This document shows positions 33,836 to 42,590 of a DNA stretch of 64,000 nt, piece by piece. The position numbers were made by a program, and so were the translations under genes. The notes under the pieces are model-generated. The model was given only the letters and a program-made list of their open reading frames with translations. It was not told the origin of the DNA and ran no database searches. Numbering within the stretch: position 1 is the first letter of the stretch; each line of letters starts with the position of its first letter. Origin of the DNA: Candidatus Saccharimonadota bacterium (GTDB lineage Bacteria > Patescibacteriota > Saccharimonadia > Saccharimonadales > Saccharimonadaceae); contig JAFRBI010000009.1 in assembly GCA_017404935.1 (NCBI GenBank), positions 62,001-126,000 on the forward strand, written 5' to 3'.

Positions 33836-34861
33836 TTAGACCGCTCCCCCAACGGCAGCTAGAAATACGCCAAAGATAGCGCAAACGCCAGCAATAATCC
33901 AAAAGCGCATTACGATCTTTGCTTCCCCCCAACCTTTGGCTTCTAGGTGGTGATGAAGTGGTGCGGAAATAAAGATTTTTTTATGCCAGAATTTTTTGGA
34001 AATTAGCTGAATTAAAGACGAACTAGTTTCTACTACAAACGGAAGACCAATGATAGGAAGAAGTAAAAGTGAGTTAGTCATCATTGCGACTACGCCAAGC
34101 CCGGCGCCAAGCGCAAATGAGCCGGTATCGCCCATCATAAAACGAGCTGGTGGCACGTTAAACCAAATGTAGCTTAAGAGCCAACCGATAACTGTCATAC
34201 AGAAGCCAAAAATTAAAATGTTGCCTTGAAGAAGTGCGATAATTCCAAAAGCACCGTAGCTTAGCATTGCCAGACCACCAGCAAGACCGTCTAGACCGTC
34301 GGTGATATTAACGGCGTTCGACGTCGCCACAACAATGAAGGCAAAGATGATGATCATACCGACTATGCCTACCTCTAGGTTGCCAATAAATGGCACTAAG
34401 ATGGTAGTCCAACCGAGTTTGGTGGCAAAGAACCAACCAAGCAAAACGCCAACTAGAGTGATTAAGAAGAATTTAACTGGCCCACGAAGACCCGCAGCGC
34501 CACGACCGGTGCCAAAAATGTTGATAGAATCATCTACTACACCCACAAAAGAGCCACCAAGAAAACCGATGAGCGGAAGCCAAGTTTGTCCACGATCTAG
34601 GTTAAAAATCCAGGTGACAACTGTAACTGAAATGATACCAATTAAACCTGCCATAGTTGGGAACTTACGCGTAAATTTGTGCGCGTGAAGTTTGCTCATC
34701 ACTGGCAAATCTTTGCCATCTACGGTTTTTTCTTTTTGCTTTTTCCAGAAATGATATTTGTAAGCAAAATGCGTATAAAGAGGGGTCAAAATCATTGACA
34801 AAAGAAAGCCAGCTAGCGCTAATAGTAAGCCGTAAAATACCTCCTCGTTAATAACTCCCAT
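33836..34861 (-). CDS. mraY: Phospho-MurNAc-pentapeptide transferase MraY
   Basis: 341 residues, multi-pass. NAVNITDGLDGLAGGLAM (the NxxNxxDGxDGLA motif), FMGD equivalent RFMMGDTGSFALGA, and near the C-terminus APLHHHLEAKGWGEAKI are diagnostic. It makes lipid I from UDP-MurNAc-pentapeptide and undecaprenyl phosphate. TATAAT lies 6 nt before the ATG on this strand, giving an internal, probably leaderless promoter inside the dcw cluster. Confidence 0.96.
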   Translation of the reverse strand: MGVINEEVFYGLLLALAGFLLSMILTPLYTHFAYKYHFWKKQKEKTVDGKDLPVMSKLHAHKFTRKFPTMAGLIGIISVTVVTWIFNLDRGQTWLPLIGFLGGSFVGVVDDSINIFGTGRGAAGLRGPVKFFLITLVGVLLGWFFATKLGWTTILVPFIGNLEVGIVGMIIIFAFIVVATSNAVNITDGLDGLAGGLAMLSYGAFGIIALLQGNILIFGFCMTVIGWLLSYIWFNVPPARFMMGDTGSFALGAGLGVVAMMTNSLLLLPIIGLPFVVETSSSLIQLISKKFWHKKIFISAPLHHHLEAKGWGEAKIVMRFWIIAGVCAIFGVFLAAVGGAV

Positions 34862-34868
34862 AGTGCTA

Positions 34869-36611
34869 TTATACTCCTTCTGGTTTAATTTTTAAATAGT
34901 CTATCACGTAGTTTGAAAGCGTGTCGAAGAGATTTTGGGCTTCCCCACCAGAAAGGGCTTTGCCTTCGCCCCACATTTTTACCATAATTACATAGGAAGG
35001 CATCTGCCCAGACGGAGCGACAAAACCAATATAAGAACCAACAAGGTTACTCATAGATTCGTCATAAGCACCATCTACGATTACCTGAGCAGTACCAGAT
35101 TTACCACCTACATCATAGCCTGGTTTATCGATGCCAGCACGAGCTTTGTAACTACGGTTGTTGATTAAAAGACTTCTCATCGTGGCAGAAGTTTCTGCAG
35201 TTAAAATTTGGTCTTCGACTTTTTCGTGATTTTCTAGTGGCTTGATGGTGCCATTTTCTAACGTTCCTTTGACAACTGACGGGGTGCGCCAAACGCCACC
35301 ATTTACTACGGATGAAAAGGCAGTTGCAGTCTGAATCATCGTGGCAGAAAGGTTTTGGCCGAAAGTCATATTGGCATAGGCTGCGTTAAGACCATAAATC
35401 TCGGCGTGTGGCTCCCAAATAAAACCTTCTTGTTCGATTAGCTCAATACCAGTAGCATGACCCAAGCGAAATTTATTGTAATAATAATCGTACATTTTTT
35501 CCCTGCCTTCTGCAGTAATTTCGTTAGGGTTGCCACCTAAAAATTTGAGCGCTTGAATTGAGCCAACGTTTAAGGACCAATAAAGAGCGTCTCTCATAGT
35601 GAGAGTTTGATTATTTAATTTGGCGCGCTGCTCGGCGTTCCAAATCGTGTTGCCATCAACTTCGGTAGAAGGCGTGTTGACGTAAGTGGTATCGGCAGTC
35701 ATTTTGCCTTCATTTAGAGCAGCTGAGAAAATAAAGTTTTTGAAAATAGAAGCTGGTTCGTATGGAACTTCCGTAACTTGATTAATATAAATAGATGCGT
35801 CTTTAACATTGCCATAATCGCCTGGATTGTAGCCTGGAAGAGCAGTCATTGCTACTACCTCGCCAGTGTTTGGGTTCATTACAAGTGCGGCGGCGTTAGT
35901 GGCGGCGGTGCTATTGATAGCGTCTGCTAAAACTTCTTCTACGCCTTTTTCTAAGCCACGATCGATTGATAAAACTACGTTTTTGCCATCTTCGGCTGGG
36001 ATTTTGATATTGTCTTTACCAATTGAAAGAGCCACGTTATTAACGTCAGAGATAGATTTTAAAAGACCGTCTTTTCCAGTAAGTAAAGTATTTAAAGAGC
36101 CTTCTACGCCATATTGACCAAGCCCGTCTGAATTAACAAAACCAAGTACAGTTGAGCCCATTTCGCCTTCTGGGTAAACGCGTTTGTTTCCCTCTTTTAG
36201 CCAAACATTTTTAATTCCCTCTTCAGCGATTTTGCTAGCGTTGGTGTATGGCACATTTTTGGCCACAATAAAATAACGTAAGCCTTCAGTATTATAAACT
36301 TCATCTAAATTGGCAGTAATATATTCTTTGGCGTGTTTTTCGAGAGCATTTTTAATTTCGTCTTTTGGCGTAACGGCTGGATCGATAATCACTTGATAAA
36401 CAGCTTGATTCAAAACTACGGCAGTTGGTTCTTCCCCGTCCATCATATAGATTTCGCCACGTTTGGCAGTGATAGTTTCGAGAATCGTATGTTGCTCGTT
36501 GGCTTTTTCTACCCATTTATCGTGCTCAATAATTTGAATAAAAAATAGCCGCACGGTAATAATCAAAAATGCGCCTAAAGTAATATATTTTAGAACTTTG
36601 AGGCGCTTCAT
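34869..36611 (-). CDS. ftsI: Division-type class B penicillin-binding protein
   Basis: 580 residues: N-terminal transmembrane helix (about 7-25), dimerisation/pedestal domain, then the transpeptidase domain. It contains PASIFKNF (SxxK, catalytic Ser about 285), SLN (SxN, in YWSLNVGSI) and KSGTAQ (KTG motif variant). It cross-links septal peptidoglycan. Placed between ftsL-like and mraY genes, as in dcw clusters. The stop and the next upstream gene are 2 nt apart. No PASTA domains are present at the C-terminus. Confidence 0.93.
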   Translation of the reverse strand: MKRLKVLKYITLGAFLIITVRLFFIQIIEHDKWVEKANEQHTILETITAKRGEIYMMDGEEPTAVVLNQAVYQVIIDPAVTPKDEIKNALEKHAKEYITANLDEVYNTEGLRYFIVAKNVPYTNASKIAEEGIKNVWLKEGNKRVYPEGEMGSTVLGFVNSDGLGQYGVEGSLNTLLTGKDGLLKSISDVNNVALSIGKDNIKIPAEDGKNVVLSIDRGLEKGVEEVLADAINSTAATNAAALVMNPNTGEVVAMTALPGYNPGDYGNVKDASIYINQVTEVPYEPASIFKNFIFSAALNEGKMTADTTYVNTPSTEVDGNTIWNAEQRAKLNNQTLTMRDALYWSLNVGSIQALKFLGGNPNEITAEGREKMYDYYYNKFRLGHATGIELIEQEGFIWEPHAEIYGLNAAYANMTFGQNLSATMIQTATAFSSVVNGGVWRTPSVVKGTLENGTIKPLENHEKVEDQILTAETSATMRSLLINNRSYKARAGIDKPGYDVGGKSGTAQVIVDGAYDESMSNLVGSYIGFVAPSGQMPSYVIMVKMWGEGKALSGGEAQNLFDTLSNYVIDYLKIKPEGV

Positions 36612-36613
36612 AA

Positions 36614-36964
36614 TTATTCGGCAGCGTAGCCGGTGACGGTGGCGTCTGGCATAGCAGCTGCTACGGTGCTGGCTTTGGCGTTAGCGACAGAGGTAAGACG
36701 AGCCTTTTCGACCGCAAGGTCATCACGACGAGCATTCAAATCGGAAATTTCAGATTCAACAGCAGAGATTTCATAATCAAAACTAGTAGCTTTAGTTCCT
36801 TCAGCAGCATAAATCAAACCAAATACTAAGGTAAGAAGACTAACAATGACAATTTGAGAAATTGAACCAAGATTTTTCTTTTCTAGACGAATAGTATTTC
36901 TACCACGAGCGAAACTCATTGGCACGGCTTCACGACGGCGGGCATAAGTTTGATAGCTACTCAT
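36614..36964 (-). CDS. ftsL: FtsL-like septum protein
   Basis: 116 residues: basic N-terminus (about 1-35), one transmembrane helix (about 36-55), then a heptad-like helix with EISAVESEISDLNARRDDLAVEKARL. That layout, and the position between rsmH and ftsI, define FtsL/DivIC-like proteins even without sequence conservation. It would assemble with the FtsQ-like protein. GGAG stands upstream of the ATG. Confidence 0.7.
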   Translation of the reverse strand: MSSYQTYARRREAVPMSFARGRNTIRLEKKNLGSISQIVIVSLLTLVFGLIYAAEGTKATSFDYEISAVESEISDLNARRDDLAVEKARLTSVANAKASTVAAAMPDATVTGYAAE

Positions 36965-37031
36965 TTTTTATTTTTAACTCCTATTTTATTTTCTACTTTT
37001 TGTTTTTGTTCTCTTTGGTGCTGATCATAGG

Positions 37032-37210
37032 CCAATGGCGCTTAAGTTAGCAGAGCTATAAGTGACTAGCTTAAGGCCATTGGAAAGGTCATACACTACA
37101 CTCTACACCAAGTGTGAACTCTATTTTGGTGAGCCCGAAGGCCCATGTATTAAGGTGCTTTTAGATTGTGGGGTCGTTTTGATGGGCGACCCCACCAGGT
37201 CATACAATAA
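37032..37210. other. Pair of strong hairpins between rsmH and ftsL
   Basis: Hairpin 1, 37032-37083: CCAATGGCGCTTAAGTTAG pairs with CTAGCTTAAGGCCATTGG. Hairpin 2, 37168-37195: GTGGGGTCG/CGACCCCAC. Both are followed (+ strand) by AGGTCATACA, at 37086 and 37197. GTCATACACT also occurs in the xthA/priA hairpin elements. Together with a 22-codon frame (37217-37285) they fill the 358-bp gap 36965-37322; there is no larger gene. Confidence 0.6.
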
Positions 37211-37216
37211 AGTTAA

Positions 37217-37285
37217 TTATTTCTTGAAATTAACTTTGATGGTTTGGGTGCGAGAGCGGCTCGCGACTACGATTTGCTTAGGCAT
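37217..37285 (-). CDS. Small ORF, 22 aa, basic peptide between rsmH and ftsL
   Basis: AAAGGAGG stands 4 nt before an ATG that opens a 22-codon frame reading MPKQIVVASRSRTQ...KVNFKK, strongly basic. The stop codon is embedded in an inverted repeat AAAGTTAATT/AATTAACTTT, and two strong hairpins follow before ftsL. That combination looks like a leader peptide or a real mini-protein. No homologue is known to me. Confidence 0.45.
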   Translation of the reverse strand: MPKQIVVASRSRTQTIKVNFKK

Positions 37286-37322
37286 ATTGCCTCCTTTTTT
37301 TGTTTTTATTGTTTTTATTTTA

Positions 37323-38198
37323 TCAATTCCGCTTCTTCGCAATGCGTAATTTTGCGCTGCGTGCACGCGGGTTGATAAACAACTCCTGATTTCCCGCAGT
37401 GATTGGTTTTTTAATCTCTACTTTTAGTTCGGACTCCTCGCCGAGGCTGGTGGCCTCTTTCAAAAATTCTTTGACTAACCGATCTTCTAGACTATGAAAA
37501 GTGATAATTGCGAGCCTGCCGTTTTTGTTTAGCAGTTTTGGCATAAGTGGTAGAGCGTATTCTATCACTTTTAGCTCGTCATTTACCGCGATTCTGATCG
37601 CCTGAAAAATGCGTGTAGCTGGATGTGTTTTTGAAAAACCGTGCGTTTTTGATTTAATCAAATTGGCTAGTTCTTCTGTGTCTTTAATCGGGCGGTGATG
37701 TACGATTTCTCTTGCTAGCATCTTGCTACGTCCGGGTTTTTCTTCCCCATACTTTTCAAAAATGCTGGCTAAATCTCGCTCGCTCCAATGGTTGACAATT
37801 TTGTCTGCCGTAAGAGTTTGCCGCCTGTCCATACGCATATCTAGCGGGGCTTTTTCCTTGAAGGTAAAGCCGCGATCTTTTTGATCTAGCTGCGGTGAAG
37901 AAACTCCAAAATCCGCAAGTATTATATCAAAAGTTTTTCCACTCTCTAAAAGCTGTAGCATAGCATTATAAAAATCATCGTGAATAATCGTGATGTCTTT
38001 GAATTTGCCTCTTAAATACTCCACTGCAAATTCGTCACGATCCACTAAAACGGAATCTTTATAATTCTGTGTTACACCCAAAATTTCTGCAGCGTGTCCT
38101 CCATAACCTGCTGTGAGATCTAAATATTTCTCGCCAACTTTAGGCTGGAGCCCTGCCAAAACTTCTGGTAGTAATACCGGAATATGTAATTTCTCCAT
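37323..38198 (-). CDS. rsmH: 16S rRNA m4C1402 methyltransferase RsmH (MraW)
   Basis: 291 residues from the ATG at 38198 (MEKLHIPVLLPEVL). The SAM-binding region YLDLTAGYGGHA, the DFGVSSPQLD and DRGFTF motifs, and AIRIAVNDEL with ITFHSLEDRLVK are diagnostic. It methylates N4 of C1402 in the ribosomal P-site. It is the first recognisable gene of the dcw cluster; no mraZ precedes it. TATAAT lies 6 nt before the ATG, and a large palindrome is just upstream. Confidence 0.96.
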   Translation of the reverse strand: MEKLHIPVLLPEVLAGLQPKVGEKYLDLTAGYGGHAAEILGVTQNYKDSVLVDRDEFAVEYLRGKFKDITIIHDDFYNAMLQLLESGKTFDIILADFGVSSPQLDQKDRGFTFKEKAPLDMRMDRRQTLTADKIVNHWSERDLASIFEKYGEEKPGRSKMLAREIVHHRPIKDTEELANLIKSKTHGFSKTHPATRIFQAIRIAVNDELKVIEYALPLMPKLLNKNGRLAIITFHSLEDRLVKEFLKEATSLGEESELKVEIKKPITAGNQELFINPRARSAKLRIAKKRN

Positions 38199-38226
38199 AT
38201 ATATATTATACAATATATATTCTTTG

Positions 38227-38462
38227 TTTGAGAACGCTCAACTAGAAATTTCAGCGGGTTTGTGTTTATTTGTTTTTTGTTTTAACACAATCTATCTACC
38301 ACAATTATAAAAATTGTAGCCGTTGAGAGACTTATTGTGTTTGGTCTTGACGACCGATAGAGTTTTTATTGGGAGGTGTGTTAAAGAAGGTGCGCACGAT
38401 TTTGATTTCGCATTTCGCTTAAAATTAATGCGCGCCGAAACTCCTAGTTGGCCGTTCTCAAA
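38227..38462. other. Large imperfect palindrome / candidate structured RNA upstream of rsmH
   Basis: Arms TTTGAGAACGCTCAACTAG.. (38227-38258) and ..CTAGTTGGCCGTTCTCAAA (38431-38462) pair over about 32 bp. The interior has CTACCACAATT/AATTGTAG, TTTAACACA/TGTGTTAAA and GCGCACGATTTTGA.../...TTAAAATTAATGCGC. On the + strand the closing stem is followed by CCTTTTT. On the minus strand a promoter (TTGCAT-17-TATACT near 38520-38550) could make this a 300-nt leader of the dcw operon. The region 38199-38634 has no gene. Confidence 0.6.
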
Positions 38463-38634
38463 CCTTTTTAATGTGCGTGTTTGTTTGTGGGTTTTTGTGA
38501 TGACTTTCCACTAATCTCAGTATAGTATGTTTTTTCAAAAAATGCAAGTGCTTTTTTTGACTTTTTTTACATTTTCTTATATGAGAGTTTTCCACAAGTG
38601 TGGTATAATGGTAAAAAATAAAGTGAGGTAAATT

Positions 38635-39615
38635 ATGGAAACTGAAGAACCGTTTGATGTGTTCTTGTGGGCGAACCAAGTAGATGCGATAAAAAACAAT
38701 GTGTCGGCAGAGCTGTTTTTATTTAATAAAAATTACACTCCGTACAAAATTCGCTATTCCGATAAATTGACAGGGGCGGTAAAGTCGATTTTTATTCAAG
38801 AAGCGGTGTCTTATATTATTGAAGAAGCCGAAAAAGGTTTGGAATGTAGAGATTACGAAAAGGCCGATGGCGAAGATAACGTAATCTACCGCGCTTCCCT
38901 TTCCAAGGTAGAACGAGCGGATACTTTGATTCATTTGATTGAGCACGAGTACAAAGATATCGATTATTTTTCTGAGAATGAATACGATTTTAAAAAGGTC
39001 AAAGGTATTATCGCTAAGTTTACCTACCCTGGCGATGATGGAATGAAAACGTTTTATATTGCCAAATTACTTCCGGCGTCTTCGGCGCTTAAAGGTGGTT
39101 CTTCTTGGGAAATTAACGGCGAAAGTTTTGAGCCTTTCTCTGCCGAAATCGCGCTCAAAATGCCAACCGACAACCAAGTGGCAATTGTAGATGGCACGAT
39201 TATCGTATTTAATCAGTCCAAATTTGAAAATATGTTCCAATATGATTTTAAATCGCAGGTTTTGGCAGAAGCCAAGGCTAAAGAACTTTGCGATAAATAT
39301 AAACTTTCCTTCTCTGAAGGTTTGACTTTGGATGGTTTATTGGCGGACAAAAAACCTCTGCTCAAAAAAGTTCAGGCAATGGATATTGCTGAAGAAATGC
39401 CACAGGATAAACTACTTGATTATGCCGACGAAATGCAGCTTGAGCTGATGACTGATGATGATGGCTCGATTATCATTATGGACGACAAAGACCTCACGAT
39501 GTTTGTAAATTTACTAAACGAAGATTACTATGTGTCGCCGGTAAATGGCAGACGCTACGAAATTAAGAGCAAAAAACTTCTCGGTGAGCCAGATGGCGAG
39601 CCACCACGGGGCTAA
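38635..39615 (+). CDS. DUF4868 (Kiwa KwaB-like) protein
   Basis: 326 residues. The C-terminal half with TIIVFNQSKFENMFQYDFKSQVLAEA... and the end MFVNLLNEDYYVSPVNGRRYEIKSKKLL fit DUF4868, the domain of KwaB in the two-gene Kiwa anti-phage system. KwaB binds DNA; its membrane partner KwaA senses infection. No KwaA-like four-helix gene is adjacent: upstream is noncoding and downstream is a convergent CYTH gene overlapping by 4 bp. It may act alone or have a different role. GTGAGG precedes the ATG and GGTATAAT lies about 25 nt upstream of it. Confidence 0.65.
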   Translation: METEEPFDVFLWANQVDAIKNNVSAELFLFNKNYTPYKIRYSDKLTGAVKSIFIQEAVSYIIEEAEKGLECRDYEKADGEDNVIYRASLSKVERADTLIHLIEHEYKDIDYFSENEYDFKKVKGIIAKFTYPGDDGMKTFYIAKLLPASSALKGGSSWEINGESFEPFSAEIALKMPTDNQVAIVDGTIIVFNQSKFENMFQYDFKSQVLAEAKAKELCDKYKLSFSEGLTLDGLLADKKPLLKKVQAMDIAEEMPQDKLLDYADEMQLELMTDDDGSIIIMDDKDLTMFVNLLNEDYYVSPVNGRRYEIKSKKLLGEPDGEPPRG

Positions 39616-40142
39616 AGTTCAAAATAAGTAGATTCGATAACGTCGGTTTCGCCGAAAGATCTTAGAGTATTGATGAGCTCTAGTTTGGCTTTCATGGCTG
39701 GTTCTTTCTCTGATAAGACTGATTCAATTTTGGCGTAAATGGTGTTGTTTTCGTCTAAAGTGTCTAGGTAAAGCATAGTGTTTTCGGTCATTTTGATTTC
39801 TTGACGACGACGCGAAACTTCGCCGAATTGTTTGAAGCCAAGCTGCAAAATTACATTGACCATTCCCTGATAATCGGTAATCGGACAATCTTCAATGATA
39901 TCTACGCCAGAATCTTCGATGTGACGACGAAGACTTAAAAGATAGGTAGGTGGGTCGTCGATGGCGTGCATCTCGGTGCGCATAATCAGGCGTGGGAAGT
40001 TGCTTCTTCCCTTGTAGCCACGTGGAACGAACACACGGTCGTGTTGCCAATAAACCGGCGAAAACTCTAAATCTACGCCTTCTAATTTTTTCTCAAAACG
40101 TTCCCTGTTATGCACTTTGCATTTTACAATAACCTTCCTCAT
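39612..40142 (-). CDS. CYTH-domain protein (triphosphate-binding fold)
   Basis: 176 residues. The N-terminus MRKVIVKCKVHNRERFEKKLEG (an ExExK-like strand, here with K/K substitutions), the RLIMRTEMHA strand, and YQGMVNVILQLGFKQFGEVSRRRQEI plus YLDTLDENNTIYAKIE follow the CYTH/class-IV-adenylyl-cyclase barrel. Members hydrolyse or bind triphosphates (thiamine triphosphate, polyphosphate, cAMP synthesis). The usual N-terminal ExExK acidic residues are not intact, so catalysis is uncertain. GGAAGG precedes the ATG. Confidence 0.7.
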   Translation of the reverse strand: MRKVIVKCKVHNRERFEKKLEGVDLEFSPVYWQHDRVFVPRGYKGRSNFPRLIMRTEMHAIDDPPTYLLSLRRHIEDSGVDIIEDCPITDYQGMVNVILQLGFKQFGEVSRRRQEIKMTENTMLYLDTLDENNTIYAKIESVLSEKEPAMKAKLELINTLRSFGETDVIESTYFEL

Positions 40143-40178
40143 TCTACCTTCCTTTTGATTTCATTATAACATAAAAAA

Positions 40179-40205
40179 GGCCCGAGTAATAAAACTTCTC
40201 GGGCC
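40179..40205. terminator. Hairpin terminator-like stem
   Basis: GGCCCGAG-TAATAAAACTT-CTCGGGCC with AAAAAA on its left; it lies between two minus-strand genes, ending transcription from the 104-aa gene before the CYTH gene. A second short hairpin GGCTCCCC/GGGGAGCC lies at about 40223-40240. Confidence 0.6.
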
Positions 40206-40253
40206 CCACTCAAGATATTTCGGCTCCCCGGGGGAGCCAAGGAGGTGTGAGAA

Positions 40254-40568
40254 TTAGTCGTTTTTAGTAATGACGTAATAGTCTTTGTCCCCCACTTCTA
40301 CTGCAGCTTTTGCGCTGCCCTTTCTGATAAGCTTTTCCATAACTTTGGCAGCGGTCAAGGTGATAAATTTTTCGAACTCTTCTATAAGCGTAAATGATCT
40401 ATCTACGCTTGTTACCCTTACTACCAGCCAAGTCGGAATACGATTAGCGTCAATTTCGGCCCCTATCGGGACCATCGAGTCGAGACTCATTACAACACCA
40501 CCGGGTGGCGTGTCTATATCGCAAGTAAGCTCAAAGAGCTCGGCGGCAATACGATCGAATGCGAACAT
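40254..40568 (-). CDS. Hypothetical protein, 104 aa
   Basis: Soluble, no signal or transmembrane segment. Contains PPGGVVMSLDSMVPIGAEIDANRIPTWLVVRVTSV and a C-terminal VEVGDKDYYVITKND; alternating strands then a helix. I do not recognise a family. It is flanked by recJ upstream (27 bp gap) and terminator-like hairpins downstream, so it is probably co-transcribed with recJ. Confidence 0.55.
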   Translation of the reverse strand: MFAFDRIAAELFELTCDIDTPPGGVVMSLDSMVPIGAEIDANRIPTWLVVRVTSVDRSFTLIEEFEKFITLTAAKVMEKLIRKGSAKAAVEVGDKDYYVITKND

Positions 40569-40595
40569 TTCTGCACCAGTAGTGTAATCTGTTAT

Positions 40596-42215
40596 TTAGG
40601 CTTCTATATCGATGAGACGGGCCTCGATGGAGCGGACGCCGTTCCATTCGTTTTCTGTAGGTTTGATGAGAAAATTATATTTTTCGTCTTCGTATAGACT
40701 AAACCAATCTTTGGGGGCGAAAAAGGCGACTGATTTGATGGTTTTGTGGTCTTTGGCCTTTAAATCTAATCTGAGGTGGTTTTGGTCCTCGCCCATTGCC
40801 TTCTTCTCTATTATCTGGGCTTGTTTTAGGCAGAAAATTGGTTCTTCATTCCCTGGCCCGAAGGGCTCTAAGGTCTTTAAATCTTCTAGAAGTTCTAAGT
40901 TGAAATCTTTCAAATCTTCGATGTCTAAATCGGCGCTGGTTTTTAAAAATCTCTCTTGGTTTTTGAGTTTTAGACTCTTGTAATAGTCGTTAATTTTTTC
41001 GTAAAATTTATAGAGGTTTTCTTGTTTAATTTGCACGCCGGCTGCAGCTGCGTGGCCACCTCCGCCTTCGATAATATCTTTGGTTTTTAGAAGCGCATCG
41101 GCCAAATTGAAATCGCCAAAACTTCTGCCGGAACCTTTGAAAATGCCCTTTTCTACCTCTGTTAAAACAAAAGTTGGCTTATGATAAGTTTCTGCCAAAC
41201 GGCCGGCGATAATGCCGAGAACTCCTTCGTGATAATCGCCGGTTTCGACAATTACAGGGGTGTCTATCGGGTGTTCTTCGTATCTTTTGCTGATTTCTTT
41301 GACGGCAGCGCGTTGCTCATCGCGACGTTTTTTATTGAGTTCTTCTAACTTTCTGGCGAGTTCGGCAGCTTCGGTACTAGAGGTAGCCCTTAATAAATCA
41401 AGGGCGATTTTGGCAGTATCAAGACGCCCAGCAGCGTTAAGGCGAGGTCCAATCTGAAAACCGATAGACTCTGAGGTAATTTGTTTTACCCCAGCATTTT
41501 TCATCAGCTCTAAAAGTCCTTTTCTTCTGGTTTTTTCTAGGACGATTTTGCCAAAATAGGTCAAAATACGATTTTCCTTTGAGAGTACCATGCTATCGCA
41601 AATCGTGCCAAGAAGCACTAAATCTAGAAGCCACTTTTCCTGGCCCTCTTTGATTTTCCCTGTTTTTACTAGCCCTTGGGCAAGTTTAAAGGCTACGCCT
41701 ACGCCGGCGAGGTCTTTTAATTCTTCGGGGCCGTGATAGTCGTGGCGATGTGGGTTAATTACTGCTGCTGCCTCTGGTATGGTCTTTTCACATTCGTGAT
41801 GATCGGTGATAATGGCATCGATTTTTGCCTGGTTTAGTTTATCTATAATTTCGTGATTTCTCGACCCACAGTCTACCGTAATAACGAGGGTGATTTGGTC
41901 TTTTTTGGCGCGGTTTATGAGCCGCTCACTCATACCGTAACCATCTACAAAACGGTCTGGCAGCATAATTTCTACCTCTGTTAAACCGGCCATTTTAAGG
42001 GCCTGTTCCATTAAAGTAGAAGCCGTTACGCCATCCACATCGTAGTCGCCATAAACTAGCACTTTCTCCCTGTTTTTTATGGCTTTTTCGATGCGTTTTA
42101 GGGCCTTTTTCATATCTGGAAGCTGGTCTGGGCTTTCGAGATTCTCATATTTTGGGTTTAAAAAATCTGGAGAAAGCCCACGAGCCTCTACAAGTTGAGT
42201 AAAAATTTTGTTCAT
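40596..42215 (-). CDS. recJ: Single-stranded-DNA-specific exonuclease RecJ
   Basis: 539 residues. DHH-family motifs: VYGDYDVDGVTASTL, ITVDCGSRNHE, ITDHHECEKTIPEAAAVINPHRHD (the DHH core), and GVGVAFKLAQ. The DHHA1 motif is GGGGHAAAAGV; GDYHEGVLGIIAGRLAE lies in the linker. It degrades 5'-tailed single strands in recombination and repair. Shorter than E. coli RecJ (577), with all motifs present. Confidence 0.95.
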   Translation of the reverse strand: MNKIFTQLVEARGLSPDFLNPKYENLESPDQLPDMKKALKRIEKAIKNREKVLVYGDYDVDGVTASTLMEQALKMAGLTEVEIMLPDRFVDGYGMSERLINRAKKDQITLVITVDCGSRNHEIIDKLNQAKIDAIITDHHECEKTIPEAAAVINPHRHDYHGPEELKDLAGVGVAFKLAQGLVKTGKIKEGQEKWLLDLVLLGTICDSMVLSKENRILTYFGKIVLEKTRRKGLLELMKNAGVKQITSESIGFQIGPRLNAAGRLDTAKIALDLLRATSSTEAAELARKLEELNKKRRDEQRAAVKEISKRYEEHPIDTPVIVETGDYHEGVLGIIAGRLAETYHKPTFVLTEVEKGIFKGSGRSFGDFNLADALLKTKDIIEGGGGHAAAAGVQIKQENLYKFYEKINDYYKSLKLKNQERFLKTSADLDIEDLKDFNLELLEDLKTLEPFGPGNEEPIFCLKQAQIIEKKAMGEDQNHLRLDLKAKDHKTIKSVAFFAPKDWFSLYEDEKYNFLIKPTENEWNGVRSIEARLIDIEA

Positions 42216-42227
42216 TTGATACCCCTG

Positions 42228-42518
42228 TTAGTTGATGGTTTTTGAAGGTTTTCCGCCCTTTTGGCTTTTGATGACGATAGACTGAAGTTCCTTTAAAATT
42301 GGGTAGTTTTTGTTGGTTTGGTAGATTCTAGTAGCGCCTTTTTTGGTCATTACAAGGAAATTGCCATCCACAAGACGTTGAAGTTCTCTTTGAATGTTGC
42401 CTGGGTCTTCTTTGATAAGCTTGGCAAGACCGCGAGAGTGTATCTTAAAATCTGGATATTTCGCAAAAACCACCACAATTTTGCGACGGACACGCGACGA
42501 AATAAACAGATCTAACAT
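42228..42518 (-). CDS. Winged-helix DNA-binding protein
   Basis: 96 residues. SSRVRRKIVVVFAKYPDFKIHSRGLAKLIKEDPGNIQRELQRLVDGNFLVMTKKGATRIYQTNKNYPIL is a complete winged helix of the ArsR/MarR-like or nucleotidyltransferase-associated HTH type, with recognition helix around GNIQRELQRL. It ends 12 nt before recJ and may autoregulate the pair. No metal-binding cysteines. Confidence 0.75.
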   Translation of the reverse strand: MLDLFISSRVRRKIVVVFAKYPDFKIHSRGLAKLIKEDPGNIQRELQRLVDGNFLVMTKKGATRIYQTNKNYPILKELQSIVIKSQKGGKPSKTIN

Positions 42519-42590
42519 ACTCTACCTCCTTTAACTTACCCCATTATACCACACCTTTTGTAAAAAATACAACAATGATATAATTAAGAT

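Noticed and set aside
39612-40142. KwaA partner for the DUF4868 protein
   Set aside because: The neighbour is a soluble CYTH protein on the opposite strand; KwaA has four transmembrane helices.
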